A stretch of 64,000 bases of DNA, taken from Megamerina dolium. Taxonomy: Eukaryota; Arthropoda; Insecta; Diptera; Megamerinidae. Under the pieces are notes generated by a model, which worked only from the letters and a program-made list of their open reading frames with translations, did not search any database and was not told where the DNA came from. Both the position numbers and the translations under genes were made by a program. The stretch lies in contig OY978530.1 of assembly GCA_963854835.1 (NCBI GenBank), positions 13,905,609-13,969,608 on the forward strand, in the 5' to 3' direction. Positions 1 to 10,780 of this stretch are shown here, piece by piece. The first letter of the stretch is position 1, and every line of letters begins with the position of its first letter.

Positions 1-372
1 GTTAAAGGATATGATTTGATAAATTTTTAAATTAATAGAGAGACGTCTTTTCAGGCGCAAAAAGAGGGAGTTGGAAAGATGCAAGTGTGAGGAGATAGAG
101 ATATGTACCGACAAGTATGAGACTCGAAAATTCTTCGAAAAGATCGAGCGCCTGATTGGCGGTTTAAGCCCCGGAGCCTCTTCTTGTCGTGATGGAAATG
201 GAAGTCTCGTTACAGATGTCCAGAGTGTACTGAGTCTATGGAGGGAACACTTCTCCACGTTACTGAATGGCGATGCTACGAACAATTCCGCAAGTGGAGA
301 AGATTGCCCGATAACCCCGATTACAGATGATGATGTTGATGTTCCACTACCCGACTATGACGAGGTTGAAAC
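1..372 (+). mobile_element. RTE-like non-LTR retrotransposon fragment, copy 1
   Basis: Positions 1-372 match 3063-3434 almost base for base, including about 60 non-coding bases before the reading frame. Codons 71-372 encode the linker and start of the reverse transcriptase region of a LINE; copy 2 continues from here into the RT core. Here the frame stops abruptly at a (TA)n tract. The left end is the window edge, so the true start is unknown. Assignment to the RTE side of the LINE tree comes from the RT sequence of copy 2; it is family-level only. Confidence 0.75.

Positions 373-406
<34 letters not shown>
373..406. repeat. (TA)n microsatellite
   Basis: About 34 bp of TA dinucleotides that terminate LINE copy 1 and precede a palindrome and the Harbinger remnant. 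The isoleucine-tyrosine peptide it appears to encode is not a protein. Confidence 0.9.
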
Positions 407-407
<1 letters not shown>

Positions 408-408
<1 letters not shown>

Positions 409-445
409 CAGTATTCTTTTGCACTCGAGTTGCAAAAGAACACTG
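408..445. repeat. Near-perfect 36-bp palindrome
   Basis: Two arms, TTCTTTTGCA and TGCAAAAGAA, meet around a CTCGAG core with one or two mismatches in the outer bases. It sits where a DNA transposon end would be expected, just outside the Harbinger remnant. It could be a terminal or sub-terminal palindrome, or a simple fold-back. Confidence 0.55.
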
Positions 446-654
446 ACTTATTTTCCGAACTGCATGCAAAGCAACAACAAAAATAAGCGACATGGCCTAT
501 TTTAACTGAGTTCAATTCATGTTGCTTATATTTTAATCGACCTGAGTTATAGTGTTGGAAAGTAAAAAACCGTATTATTGTGAATGTATTACTGAAATGC
601 GCTTGGGAAATTTCATATAAACGTCAAATTGTTATCAACATAAGACGAAATAAA

Positions 655-875
655 ATGGAGCAAATGTAAGTAAAATTGTTTTGCTTAGTTTTTTTAATAT
701 TAAATGAACCATCATTTTTATTTCAGAATTCAAGAAAAAAAGCGAAAAAGATCGTCCTGTGAAGAGACAACAGGATTAAGCTGTTCAACAATTTAAAGAA
801 CTGTTGAGGGAGAAGTGGGAGAGGGATGCAGAGACAGAGAGAAAAAAGATTGAATTATTAGAAAAGCTAATTCAA
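655..875 (+). pseudogene. Possible Harbinger accessory (Myb/MADF-like) ORF remnant with a short intron
   Basis: An ATG at 655 is followed by a GTAAGT-type donor near 669 and a TTTCAG acceptor at about 726, a plausible 60-bp intron. Downstream sequence encodes a basic patch (KKRKR) and then, in a shifted frame, a highly charged helical tail rich in Glu, Lys and Arg that ends with a stop near 880. Autonomous Harbinger elements carry a second DNA-binding protein with such a charged C-terminal helix. The stop and frameshift make this a pseudogene. Weak call, based on position and character rather than a firm domain match. Confidence 0.35.
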
Positions 876-1301
876 AAGTAGAATGAATATTAGTAATTAT
901 TTTAATTTTTTTATATTATTTTTTGAATTTCTTTAGTTTTTATGCTTAATTTATTCTTGAATATATATTTTTAATTTTCTCTATTTATTAGGTTACATTT
1001 AAGAAAAAGTATTTAGGGATTTCTTTTTATTTTGACTACATTTAATTTAGTTTATTTATATTCTATTAGAAATCTTTTTTGCCTATTTTTTTAAGTTATA
1101 TTAAAAAACTGTGATATGAACGTGTGATGATTTTTTTTTATTTGAATATCATTTTTTACTAGATATTAAGAAAATAATAATGAAATAAACAGATTAATTT
1201 TTTACCAAACATGATTTTGATAATTATTTATTTGAAAATAGAAAACTAGCTCTAAACATATATTGCAAAAAAAAACTTTAAATAACATTTTTCCGTCTTA
1301 A

Positions 1302-1998
1302 TTAATTAAATAGGTTCTGTCTTCTGTCGAGGTTTGCATCCAGATTTGACTCTTCGATTTCATTTTCAAGAATAAACGGGATTGAATCATTCGTGTCAGT
1401 TTCTTCATTGACATCGTACAAATCGTCAAAAGAAATACAAATGTTATGCAAAACACATATACCGACCACGATGTTAGTTATTATCTTCAAGTCCGTTTGT
1501 TCTGTAAATTTCAGCAGCCTTCGAAAACGTCCTTTTAAGAGTCGAAACGCATTTTCAACTACCATTCGTGTTGAGGAATGTATTTCGTTAAATTTCCGTT
1601 GGCTTTCAGATAAGTTTCCGTAATCTTTAAAAGGTGACACCAGCCATTTCGTCGACGGATAAGCCGAATCTCCGATAATAAAATGTGAATTTGAAAACAT
1701 TACTTCATAATGGCTTTCTGCATCCTGGTAGAGTCTTGATCTTCTTAGAACTCTGTAATCATGAAGCGACCCTGGTTCACCACAAGTTATGTCAATGAAC
1801 TTTTTATTGGCATCCACCACAGCTTGAAGCACTATACTGTATGTCTTTTTTCGATCAAAGTACATCTCTTTCTGATCTTTTGTACCTTTAATAACAATGT
1901 GCGTACAATCGATAGCTCCAATCATGACAGGAATACTTTTTTTGATATAAAATTTGTCGATGTTTTCTTGTAAATAAATGCCTTCTGGCCACTTGATG
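1302..1998 (-). pseudogene. PIF/Harbinger DDE nuclease (HARBI1-like), 5' truncated
   Basis: The frame is open on the minus strand from about 1998 to a stop near 1302; its first ATG is at 1925, but homology continues upstream of it (aromatic residues and a conserved Pro before GAIDCTH). Visible DDE_Tnp_4 motifs are the first Asp in GAIDCTH, the second Asp in GDSAYP about 80 residues later, and a Glu in VVENAFRLLKGRFR about 37 residues after that. All three catalytic acids are present. Full-length nucleases of this family run 350-400 residues; this one has about 230 because the N-terminal third is lost at the mariner insertion (2021). Function in a complete element is cut-and-paste transposition at TWA targets. 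Confidence 0.8.
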
Positions 1999-2022
1999 TA
2001 CTATGTGCTCATTGCATATGTA

Positions 2023-2757
2023 AAGGGTTATCCATTTCGCGGTTTCAAAAGTATAGGGCTAGAATTCGACATCTGTCAAACTGAGTTGTTAAAACAATTT
2101 CTTTCTTTTTCAGTTCAAAGTCTGACATTTACGAAAATGGATCGCTTAACTATCGCACAACGCATTAAAATTGTAAAAACCTACTACAAAAATGGTGATT
2201 CTGCCACATCCACATATCGTGCTTTAAGAGGAGATTATGGTTTACATAATCGTCCAACTACGCAAGCAATTGCCAAAATTGTGAAGACATATGAAGAGAC
2301 TGGATCGGTTACAGGTATTGTAAGGCCTGTGCATCATCGTTTCGCTCGTACCACCGAAAATATCGTGCTGTAAGTGTTGCCGAAGACCCGAATGTGTCGA
2401 TTCCTCGTCGTTCTCAGGAATTAGGACTGTCTTACGGCACATTATGGCATATTTTGCATTTGGATCTACACCTACATCCATATAAAATCCAGCTCACATA
2501 ACAACTGAAGCCAGCTGACCATTCACAACGTCGTAGATACGTCGAATGGGTGCTTGAACAACAGGCGGTGGACGGCGATTTTTCGAACAAAATTTTCTTC
2601 AGCGACGAAGCACATTTCTCACTCGGTGGGTATGTTAACAAACAAAATTGTCGTATTTGGGGTTCTGAGAATCCTCAAGTAATTGAAGAGAGGCCACTAC
2701 ATCCACAAAAAGTCACTGCTTGGTGCGCTCTTTGGTCCGGAGGTGTGATTGGACCTT
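2023..2757 (+). mobile_element. Mariner-like element (DUF4817-type), copy 1, 3' half missing
   Basis: The left terminal repeat starts at 2023 with AAGGGTTATCCATTTCGCGG, preceded by a TA target, and matches the right end of the copy at 45245-46246. The transposase starts at the ATG at 2137 and runs about 60 residues as a helix-turn-helix resembling DUF4817. It then needs a frame change near 2330-2370, and an in-frame TAA lies at about 2499. After that come the catalytic FFSDEAHF motif (first Asp, near 2597) and the conserved VTAWCALW strand. Homology ends at 2757, where an inverted LINE tail begins, so the second half of the transposase and the right terminal repeat are missing. Confidence 0.8.
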
Positions 2758-2846
2758 ACTTACTTACTTACTTATGTGGCCATAACAACCGAATATCGAT
2801 TTAGACCGAAAATAACATGCTTCGCCAGCCATTGACTACCCCAATA
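2757..2846 (-). mobile_element. Inverted 3' end of the RTE-like LINE
   Basis: The sequence from TTACTTACTTACTTATGTGG to about 2846 is the reverse complement of the 3' end of the LINE at 4815-4898, including its tetranucleotide tail (TTAC here, GTAA there). It is therefore a 5'-truncated LINE inserted on the minus strand, and it joins directly onto mariner sequence at GGACC. Beyond 2846 similarity is lost. Confidence 0.75.
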
Positions 2847-3062
2847 CTAAACAAGCAATTTTTTGGAAATAGCAGAAGAAAATAAATATGTTATTATCAT
2901 AAACAATAAAATGTACGAATACAAAGAAGGAGTAAATTTTAAGAATTTGAAAAAAAATTGTTATAGATTTAATACATACAAATACGAACAAATCGGATAA
3001 AATGCAATAATTTAAAAAAACGCATAAAAATGAAACAACACTGTGACCATAGAGAAATAATA
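2847..3062. other. Unassigned spacer
   Basis: 216 bp of AT-rich sequence between the inverted LINE tail and the start of LINE copy 2. I see no frame, repeat or terminal inverted repeat here. Confidence 0.5.
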
Positions 3063-4898
3063 GTTAAAGGATATGATTTGATAAATTTTTATAATAATAG
3101 AGAGACGTCTTTTCAGGCGCAAAAAGAGGGAGTTGGAAAGATGCAAGTGTGAGGAGATAGAGATATGTACCGACAAGTATGAGACTCGAAAATTCTTCGA
3201 AAAGATCGAGCGCCTGATTGGCGGTTTAAGCCCCGGAGCCTCTTCTTGTCGTGATGGAAATGGAAGTCTCGTTACAGATGTCCAGAGTGTACTGAGTCTA
3301 TGGAGGGAACACTTCTCCACGTTACTGAATGGCGATGCTACGAACAATTCCGCAAGTGGAGAATATTGCCCGATAACCCCGATTACAGATGATGATGTTG
3401 ATGTTCCACCACCCGACTATGACGAGGTTGAAACAGCCATTTTAAGGCTGAAGAACAACAAAGCTGCAGGTGCTGATGGCCTGCCTGTCAAGTTGTTTAA
3501 GGCCGGAGGCGATGAGCTGCTCGCCTGCATGCACCAGCTCATAAGCAGAATATGGTCGGATGAAAGCATGCCTGATGATTGGAGGCTCAGTCTTCTCTGT
3601 ACTGTACATAAAAAAGGAGACCCCACATTTTGCGCCAACCACAGTGGAATAAGTCTCCTGAGTATCGCATAAGAGGTCATATCGAGCGTATTGTGTGAAA
3701 GATTGAAGCTCATGCTCCACAACCTGATTGGACCTTATCAGTGTGGCTTCAGACCTGGTAAATCTACCATCGACCAAATTTTTGCGCTGCGGAAAATTCT
3801 GGAGGAGACCCAAGAAAAACAGATCGACACACACCACCGGTAAGGGATTACCTCTACGCAACAATATCTGAGTTCGGTATTCCTGCAAAGTTCATTCGAC
3901 TTTGTAGAATGACTCTGCATAACTCCCATTGTGCAGTGAAAATTGGGAAGGACCTCTCAGCACCGTTTAGTACCGAACGGGGTTTCAGACAAGGTGATTC
4001 GTTATCGTGCGACTTCTTCAATCTTATTATGGAGAAAATAATACGAGCTGCTGATCTACGACATAATGGCACTATCTTCAACAAACGTGTCATGCTGTTG
4101 GTATAAGCCAACATGAACACGGCGAGCAGTCAGTGCAGCATTCTCAGAGTTGGAAAGAGAGTCGCGTCGGATGGGTCTTACGGTAAATGAAAGCAAGACG
4201 AAGTATCTAGTGTCAACGAACAAAGAGTCCCGGCGTCTTGGACAGCACGTCACTGTTGACAACTACGCTTTTGAAGTAGTAAGGGACTTTGTCTATCTTG
4301 GAACCAGCATTAACAGCAGTAATGACGTCTGCTTTGAGATATTGCGAAGGATCACTCTTGCAAACAGGTGCTACTTTGGGCTAAGTAAGCAATTGAGAAG
4401 TCGAGCCCTCTCTCGAAGAACGAAAACTACACTCTACAAGTCTCTCATCATGCCTGTCCTAACATATGGCGCTGAAGCCTGGACAATTTTCACCTCGGAT
4501 GAGCGAATACTTGGAGTTTTCGAGAGAAAAGTCCTACGCAAGATCTTTGAACTTATTTGCGTTGGTGGCGAGTACCGAATAAGGTATAATCATGAGCTGT
4601 ATGTCGATATTGACATAGTAAAGCGCATCAAAATCCAGCGGCTGCGCTGGCTAGGTCATGTCGAGCGAATGAAAGAACACGCTCCAGCTAAGAAGGCGTT
4701 ATATTCGGAACCCGCTGGAGGACGACGCAGAAGAGGTAGGTCTTCCTCTTCTGCGTGGAAAGACCAAGTACTGGAGAACCTGACGGCGCTTGGAATTTCT
4801 AACTGGCGCCAGCTAGAGAAGAACAGAGATGGCTGGTGAAACATGTTATTTTCGGCCTAAATCGATATTCGGTTGTTATGGCCACATAAGTAAGTAAG
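3063..4898 (+). mobile_element. RTE-like non-LTR retrotransposon, copy 2, 5' truncated
   Basis: Longest copy of this LINE. It carries the endonuclease-RT linker, the RT domain and the C-terminal region, and ends in a short tetranucleotide tail (GTAAGTAAG) instead of poly(A), as in RTE-like elements. The endonuclease is missing. The first 372 bp match the start of the window. I infer RTE or a close relative from the RT sequence and tail; a search would be needed to place the clade. Confidence 0.7.
3133..4839 (+). pseudogene. RTE-like reverse transcriptase, frameshifted
   Basis: Domains in order: a charged linker (3133-3430); RT fingers with NNKAAGADGLP and DDWRLSLLCTVHKKGD (3450-3625); a premature stop at about 3670; YQCGFRPGKSTIDQIFALR in another frame (3737-3800); RGFRQGDSLSCDFFNL (3980-4030); then the C-terminal region with YLGTSIN, the TLYKSLIMPVLTYGAEAW thumb motif and a RLRWLGHVERM motif (4290-4670) to a stop at 4837. 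The segment between 3830 and 4130 has lost part of the palm: FxDFKAAFD is deleted and no intact YADD motif is visible near 4105. At least three frame changes are needed. Not functional. Confidence 0.8.
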
Positions 4899-5370
4899 GA
4901 ACAACGTTTTTCTATCGCCTATTTTAAAACGATTTAAGTTATTTTTATAGTTTAGTTTTCTATCTTGTCGATTTATTAATTTAAGTGTGATGGTAGTTTC
5001 TTTAACCACTTCTGTTTATCTTGTTTGTAACCCCGTGTATCCCGCTTCATTTTCCATCTCAGCTATTTGAAGTAGTGCGTTTATGGTCATTATCGTCGTT
5101 AGTAACATCATTATTTCGTATACTTATTTATTCTGAAATTTAAATTTTCATTTTACTTGAGTTATATAGACTTATTTTAACTTTCTATTTTTTGAGATTA
5201 GATTATCCCCTCTTCTGAAATTGTTTATTTTCTTATACCTAAGTTGAGCTGTACTAACCTTATAGTTCTTTATATATTGATTCATTAAGTTCTTTTATTC
5301 AGGTCTTGCTCACACCGCAAAGTATTTATTAGATCAATAGGTCCAATAATTATTGTAGAATGTATTGTAT
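4899..5370. other. Unassigned AT-rich interval
   Basis: 472 bp with no open frame of note and no terminal repeats that I can pair. It may contain the lost right half of the mariner or Harbinger element, but I see no homology to support that. Confidence 0.4.
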
Positions 5371-6297
5371 CAGGTCAGTCCATAAGTTCGTACGTTTTTC
5401 TTAGGTGGTTTTAAATTAAATAAAAAAGAGGTTTGCAGTATTTATTAATCAATAATGTATTTTCCTGCATTATTTACAATGTCTTACCAAAGTTTAGGCA
5501 AATTTTTAATTCCCTGCTCAAAAAATTGTTTGTCCTTGGAGCCAAAATACGCGGCATTAGCTCCCATCCGAGCTCGTTCAGTTTGCCTAAGGTCTGTCTT
5601 GCGGTCTTGTGTTGTCATGGTGAAACAAAACTATGCGTCTATTGACTAAAGATAGTCGATTTTTTTCATGTGCTTCATTCAGTTTGGATAGTTGATGGCA
5701 AAATAACCAACTGTGATCGTCTGGTTTGCTTCTAGCAGATCAATATAAATGATATCGGCCATATCCCACCAACAGGAGGCCATCTCTGGAATTTGGTTCT
5801 GATGTTTCATCTTTATCTAGCCACAGGCGTTTGCGAACAGGATTATTATAAAGAACCCATTTTTCGTCACCAGTAACAATACGATTCAAAAAACTCTCAT
5901 TTTCAAGCTGAGAACACACATTCACTCTCTGCTGAAGGTTTGCGACGGAAAGTTTACGCGGAACACATTTTCCCAGCTATGGAACCTCGACCAATTGAAC
6001 CAGGTGCCTGTAAACGGTTCCATGTAATGAATTTAACCTTTCAGCCAAAATATAGACTGTCAAACTTGGTTCAGCTTCCACGAGTTCCAGAAAGGTGTCA
6101 GAGTTAAAGACATAAGGACGACCAGAGCGTGGGGCATCCTCAACTCACAATCACCACTTCGGAATTTGGAAAAGCACCATGGTTAAGTTATAGACCAAAC
6201 TGAGCATGTTTGACAGTAACATGTTTCACGAAAATAGCTGAGCTGTCAAAAACAGTGTTCCCAAAAAGAAAGTTGCTAAAAAAATCACCCTGTACCT
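5371..6297 (-). pseudogene. Mariner transposase remnant (irritans-like)
   Basis: Read on the minus strand, the region encodes in order a SGRP-like hinge (about 6125), a linker resembling the mariner HTH-catalytic connection, the first catalytic motif RIVTGDEKWVLYNNPVRKRLW (5810-5880), the second-Asp region with FHHDNTRP (about 5610), and a C-terminal stretch ending in VNNAGKYIID (about 5455). Several frameshifts and stops separate these. The stretch that should carry the third catalytic Asp is deleted. The low-coordinate end, CAGGTCAGTCCATAAGTTCG, looks like a mariner terminal repeat. The other end, near 6297, has TACAGGGTGATTTTTTTAGC in reverse, which may belong to a different element. Confidence 0.75.
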
Positions 6298-6645
6298 TTA
6301 TATTTACTTATTGGTTTAAAGCATAGATAAAAAACAAACAAGAATTGAAAAAAAAATAACAATAAATACAATAAAATAAGAATAAAAGAATTCAAAAACT
6401 ATTAAGTACTATTTATCTTGGAAATACGAGTTACTGAAACTCGATATGTAAATAACTTACTTTCGTTGTTGCCTATTTTTTGTTGCATAGAATCAAAGTA
6501 AATGACGACTTATGCGCTCTGCTCTCACAATCACCTTAATACAGTTTGTTTGTCGAAATTAATTGAGCATAATACACATTACACTTAGTTTACATTTGTT
6601 TTCGTTGGTTACGCTGATCTAGGTATTCGGTTCGTTGGTATTGTG
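6298..6645. other. Unassigned AT-rich interval
   Basis: About 350 bp upstream of the BEL-3 body. It may contain a decayed 5' LTR of that element, but I found no matching LTR downstream of 10370. Confidence 0.35.
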
Positions 6646-6883
6646 CTGCTTTTAATTTGGTACCATGCTCTCATCGCATTATATACAGCAGAGAGCAGGT
6701 GTTATCGCGAATTTACATTTTTACGAACACAAAGTTACTTGTGAAGATTTAAATAAAAGCAGAGGGAGTTTGACTCAATCATATATATTGACTTTTGAGT
6801 TCACTATATTAAGTATTCTCTCTTAGCAGAAGTAATAGTTGAAATTATTTGAGTAATAGCGAAACCGTTTAAAAATCTAAAAA

Positions 6884-7610
6884 ATGCATAAGAAAACGCA
6901 TTCACCGGTGCAAACTTCGGCAAAAAATTCTGATAATCTCACAATTCCTAAAAAGAAGAGATTTAACGCGGAAAAGGATATTGTTCGTATACAGAATGGA
7001 CTTATAGATGAGACCATATCCTGGAATCCAATTGAAGTCGAATACCGGTGGGATATTTTAAATTCATATATAAATAAAGTGATGCAATATCAGTCCAAGA
7101 TTGAAGAGATTGATGAAAACGATTGAATATCGTGGTTCGTTGGAAGATATTTGCGTTGAAGCAAAAACTTCATCGAAAGCAATTTTAAAGAAAGGCCAAT
7201 CACCAATTGGCACTGACGCTTCATTCGTCAATCCACATAGTTCTCGTTTGCATAAATGGCTTTACTGAAATTAAAAGGCAAATACTCAGAGTTCAAAATC
7301 TTCATGAGTCTTTTCGAAAGTTTGGTTCACAATGATCCAACGATTCCCGACATAGAGAAGATCAACCATTTAATTTCTTGTCTTTCGGGTGAAGCACTGG
7401 GCACAGTAAAGGCCTATCAAATGTCAGAGGATAATTATCCAAAGGAGTTAGAAAGCTTCAAAAGGGTTTATGACAACAAATGTCTTATAGTTCGAAGCTT
7501 TTCGATCTGCCTAGCATGGCAAAGCCATCTTCTCTTTCGCTTGGAAGCACTATTGATACAGTGTCTGCTGTATATGAATCTCTGCTGTCCCTAGGCGATG
7601 ATAAAAACAT
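6884..7610 (+). pseudogene. BEL-3 gag (DUF1759-type), broken
   Basis: The ATG at 6884 opens an 80-codon frame with a basic KKKRF patch and a helical segment. After a stop, the gag core resumes from about 7256 with LKLKGKYSEFKIFMSLFESL, VHNDPTIPDIEKINHL and CLSGEALGTVKAYQ, the diagnostic DUF1759 motifs. Another frame change follows at about 7490. BEL-1 has the same motifs at 13760-13990. Gag would form the virus-like particle; this copy cannot make a full-length one. Confidence 0.75.
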
Positions 7611-7789
7611 TTCAAACGCTGGATTGTGTATCTACGTAGTTATGTCGAAGGGTGATTCTACAACACTGCAAAAGAGGAGAAGAACAGCTAGATTATGATA
7701 AGCCACCATTGTGGAGCATTGTGGAGTATTCTTACATTGCAACTCCTCAGAACGTTATGTAACTGCATGCCCGTCATTTTTGTCGCTCT

Positions 7790-8300
7790 CTGTATAGCAG
7801 AGATTTGAGTTCGCAAAGTCTGTTCCGCTCTTCATACATTTTTTTACGTAGAGGCCATTCCTGTTCAAAATGCAAGTCAGCACGGTGTAGAACATGTAAT
7901 CGTTCCCACCACATGCTATTGCATCAAAATACAGTATCATTTGAAACTGTGTCAGAGTCAATTCAGTCTTCGACATCCATTCATACAAATAAATCCAGTG
8001 ATTACGTGATTTTAGCCACAGCTGTAGTAAAGGTAAAAACAAATTCAGGGAAGTAAATTTTAGAGCGTACACTCCTTTATTCTGGGTCTCAAGTCAACTG
8101 TATGACAGATGAGTTAGCCCAAAGGTCGCGAATTCAAATAGAAAAAAAAAATCACTCAAGGTGATTGGAATTGGCAAAGCCAATACAACTGTTCGTGAAA
8201 AATTAAATGCGTGGCTGAACGATTATGTATTCTTAGCAGATTTTTAGATTTTGAAATCAATATCTTGGGTTGAATATAATTCGGAGAGAGATTTCTATGT
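7790..8300 (+). pseudogene. BEL-3 zinc-knuckle and protease remnant
   Basis: A Cys/His cluster with CSKCKSARCRTC and SHH lies at 7859-7910, followed by a frame containing the aspartic-protease neighbourhood (a Ser-Gly/Ser-rich turn, then QVNCMTDELAQR at about 8092-8125) after a stop near 8055. It resembles the BEL-1 segment at 14300-14730 but is shorter and shifted. Confidence 0.6.
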
Positions 8301-8720
8301 CGATGATATGCTAAGTGGTGCTGATACTATTACAAGCATTTGACAATCAGCCCGATTTCAACTTGCAAAATGACTTTCGAACCACCCTAGTTTTCTCAAC
8401 AGCGGGAATCTGAGATTCAATGACTTAGACTCCACAAAAACGCTAGGAATCGAATGTCTTCCAAAACATTATAAATTTTGTTTTGTGCTTAATGAAAACT
8501 TTCACGATCTTTGAGCTAAAAAAAGGAACATTCTGTCCGTTTCTGCTCGTCTGTTCGACCTACTTGGTCTCCTGTCTGCAATACTTACCAAAGCTAAAAT
8601 ACTATTGCAAGAGCTTTGGATTCAAAGGCTTGATTGGGATGAATCAATCCCATTGCGCCTTGATACCAGTTAGAAACAATTCAAACCAAATCTGGCTCAA
8701 CTTTCGTTAATTAAAAAACC
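8290..8720 (+). pseudogene. BEL-3 reverse transcriptase remnant
   Basis: The catalytic motif FYVDDMLSGADT is visible at about 8293-8330 with both Asp residues. Most of the fingers and palm upstream are deleted: protease-like sequence is followed within about 100 bp by YVDD. Downstream, a shifted frame gives the thumb/connection motif FDLLGLL-like and the WDESIPL-like tryptophan segment near 8630. Non-functional. Confidence 0.65.
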
Positions 8721-8744
8721 TCGGTATATACATACGCATTCGAA

Positions 8745-9235
8745 CTCAAACTGCAGATTCACGGTTTTGCTGATGCCTCTATGAGAGCATATGGTTGTTG
8801 TTGTAAGCAGTCAAACGACCAACGGTATCACAATCACGCCTACGACTGCAAAGTCTAAGTTATCTCCACTTAAAAAGAAGTCAATTCCACGTTTGGAGCT
8901 TTGTGCGGCACATCTAATGTCTAAGCTATGATCACGTATAGAGACAATGTTGAATCGAGAATTTGAGAAAATCGTGTTTTGGACAGCTCCGGAATCACAT
9001 TGCATTGGATCAAAATGCATCCATCAATGTTAACCACGTTTGTGTCAAATAGAGTGTATGAAATCCAAGAGTGGACACAAAATATTTCGTGGCGACATTT
9101 GCCAACAAAACAAAAACCTGCGGATCTAGTATCTCGGGGTTGTAGTATAGATGAGTTTACGAGCTCTTTTTGGTTTAATGGACCACACTTCCTCTTAGAA
9201 GACCCTGCAGAATGGCCAATTAATACCCACTGAAA
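8745..9235 (+). pseudogene. BEL-3 RNase H remnant
   Basis: HGFADASMRAYGCC (about 8762-8805) is the first RNase H Asp motif of BEL elements. Later comes SNRVYEIQEWTQNISWRHLPTKQKPADLVSRG (9045-9145), the characteristic RNase H to integrase connection. Frameshifts separate them. The interval 9236-9315 carries no clear motif. Confidence 0.7.
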
Positions 9236-9315
9236 ATCATTGCAAGAATACGAGGCGTTCTTGCTTCTGAAAGAATATACTCAGAGTTTATTGAAAGTTT
9301 TCTTCTCATTTAAAA

Positions 9316-10361
9316 TTGCTTCGGATATTTACATATGTTCTGAGATTTATTACAAAGCTAAAAAGAGCGAATGAGAACTTTGAAGATGTATTCAATGTAA
9401 AAAATGCATTTAAGTTTTTGAAAATTATTGAAATTGTCCAAAATTCCGAATTCAATGAAGAAATTGAAAAGTTATCGAAAAATATCGCACTACCGCATAA
9501 TTTACAACGACTAAAACCGTTTTTGCACAAATTTTCAGAAGGCACTCTTTCGTTCAGGCTTCTCCTAATAGGTGGTCGTCTTCTCAATGCACCCATTCCC
9601 TACGATGCTAAGTTCCCGTTGCTGCGTATCTTGGTCGTCTGGACGCTGGTAGCGCTTCTTAGAGATAAAATATGGCTGGTTAATGCTCAAGAAGCTTGCA
9701 GACTGTGAAAGGCTGTGTACACTGTTTTCGTTACAAGCCCAAGTTAAAAACTCAAATAATGGGTGATTTACCTGTTGATAAACTTCGGGCACTGCGCCCA
9801 TTTCTAATATGTGTCGTAGGCTTTTGTGGTCCCATATATACTTCTCTCAAAATCCGTGGTAGACCACCAAATAATATGCACATAGCCGTATTCGTATGCT
9901 TTACTTCTAAAGTAGTACATTTAGAGGAATGCCACAAAAACTCTATTGCGACAACGCAACAAACTTCGTGGGAGCACAGTGCAAGCTCGAAGAGCTCAAA
10001 GCACAAAGACGATCTGCAAATCTACGCCACCAGCGATGGATTCAGCTTCGTCTTTATAACTCTACGGGCGCCGCACTTCTGAGGGTTTTGGGAGGCGGCC
10101 GTGAAATCGGCGATGATGCTTCTCTTTAAGATTGTCGGCACCGTTATTCTGACCGTTGAAGAGCTGCACACACTTCTAGTTGGAGACGAAGCAGTGCTGA
10201 ATTCGAGACCACTAGTATCGATCACGCAAGACCCGAACAATGGCAAGGCGTTAACTCCAGCGCATCTGTTACTTGGATGCCCAATGCGATACATGCTGGA
10301 ACGTCGAAGCGCACTTAGACAGATGGCAGCTTGTCTGCTATCTCAAGCAGCAGTTCTGTGA
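9316..10361 (+). pseudogene. BEL-3 integrase remnant
   Basis: Pieces in order: an N-terminal zinc-binding region with GGRLLNAPIPYDAKFPLL (about 9570-9620) and CVHCFRYKP (9715); a core with a GDLPVDKLRALRPF motif, where the first catalytic Asp neighbourhood reads VVGFCGPIY so that the Asp is lost; YCDNATNFVGAQCKLEEL carrying the second Asp (about 9942-9995); an EAAVK-like Glu region at about 10090; and the C-terminal ALTPAHLLLGCP motif (10250). At least four frames are used. It ends near 10361 without a detectable 3' LTR. Confidence 0.75.
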
Positions 10362-10370
10362 GCGTGCTTC

Positions 10371-10780
10371 AAGTATTATCTGCTTATATTCTCACGAAAA
10401 AGCTTGTGATTTTCCAATGATCATTGTATCATTTATTATTATGTTATTAATATTAATTACATCATATAATGATATAATGTGCATAATGATATAATATATT
10501 GTAGACAATAATAATTGGTATGAGAATGACTTTATAATATAGTGAACCAAAACGCATAGATTAGATAAGTATCATTTTGGCTCACAACACAATATACCCT
10601 TAATTCTGAGGTTCTTACACATTTTTTTTCCCCATTAAGTTGATTAAAGTAATATTCTTCCATCATTAATGAATATTATAAATCTTTGCTTTACCACCTC
10701 CGACTTTCCAACATAAACATTTCTACCATTATTCCCATTGCTACAATATATACTCTTCGTGAACCCAAAGACTCTAGACC
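10371..10780. other. Unassigned AT-rich interval
   Basis: 410 bp between BEL-3 and the next LINE fragment. It includes a run of ATAATG-like short repeats at 10430-10500. No gene or terminal repeat recognised. Confidence 0.4.

Larger units (their letters stand above)
446..2020 (-). mobile_element. PIF/Harbinger DNA transposon remnant
   Basis: A degraded Harbinger-type element defined by its nuclease gene on the minus strand (1302 to about 1998) and by a possible remnant of the accessory DNA-binding protein gene on the plus strand (about 655-875). The nuclease is cut at its 5' side by a mariner insertion at 2021. I could not identify matching terminal repeats, so the outer limits are approximate. 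Positions 900-1300 between the genes are AT-rich with no coding signal. Confidence 0.6.
6650..10370 (+). mobile_element. BEL/Pao retrotransposon body (BEL-3), heavily decayed
   Basis: The order gag, zinc-finger/protease, RT, RNase H, integrase is the BEL/Pao order, and many segments align by eye with BEL-1 (13376-28738) and BEL-2. It lacks recognisable LTRs and carries many frameshifts, stops and internal deletions, so it is the oldest of the three BEL elements here. Its pieces are listed separately. Confidence 0.8.

Noticed and set aside
10371..10560. 3' LTR of BEL-3
   Set aside because: I looked for a match upstream of 6884 and found none that I could align by eye.
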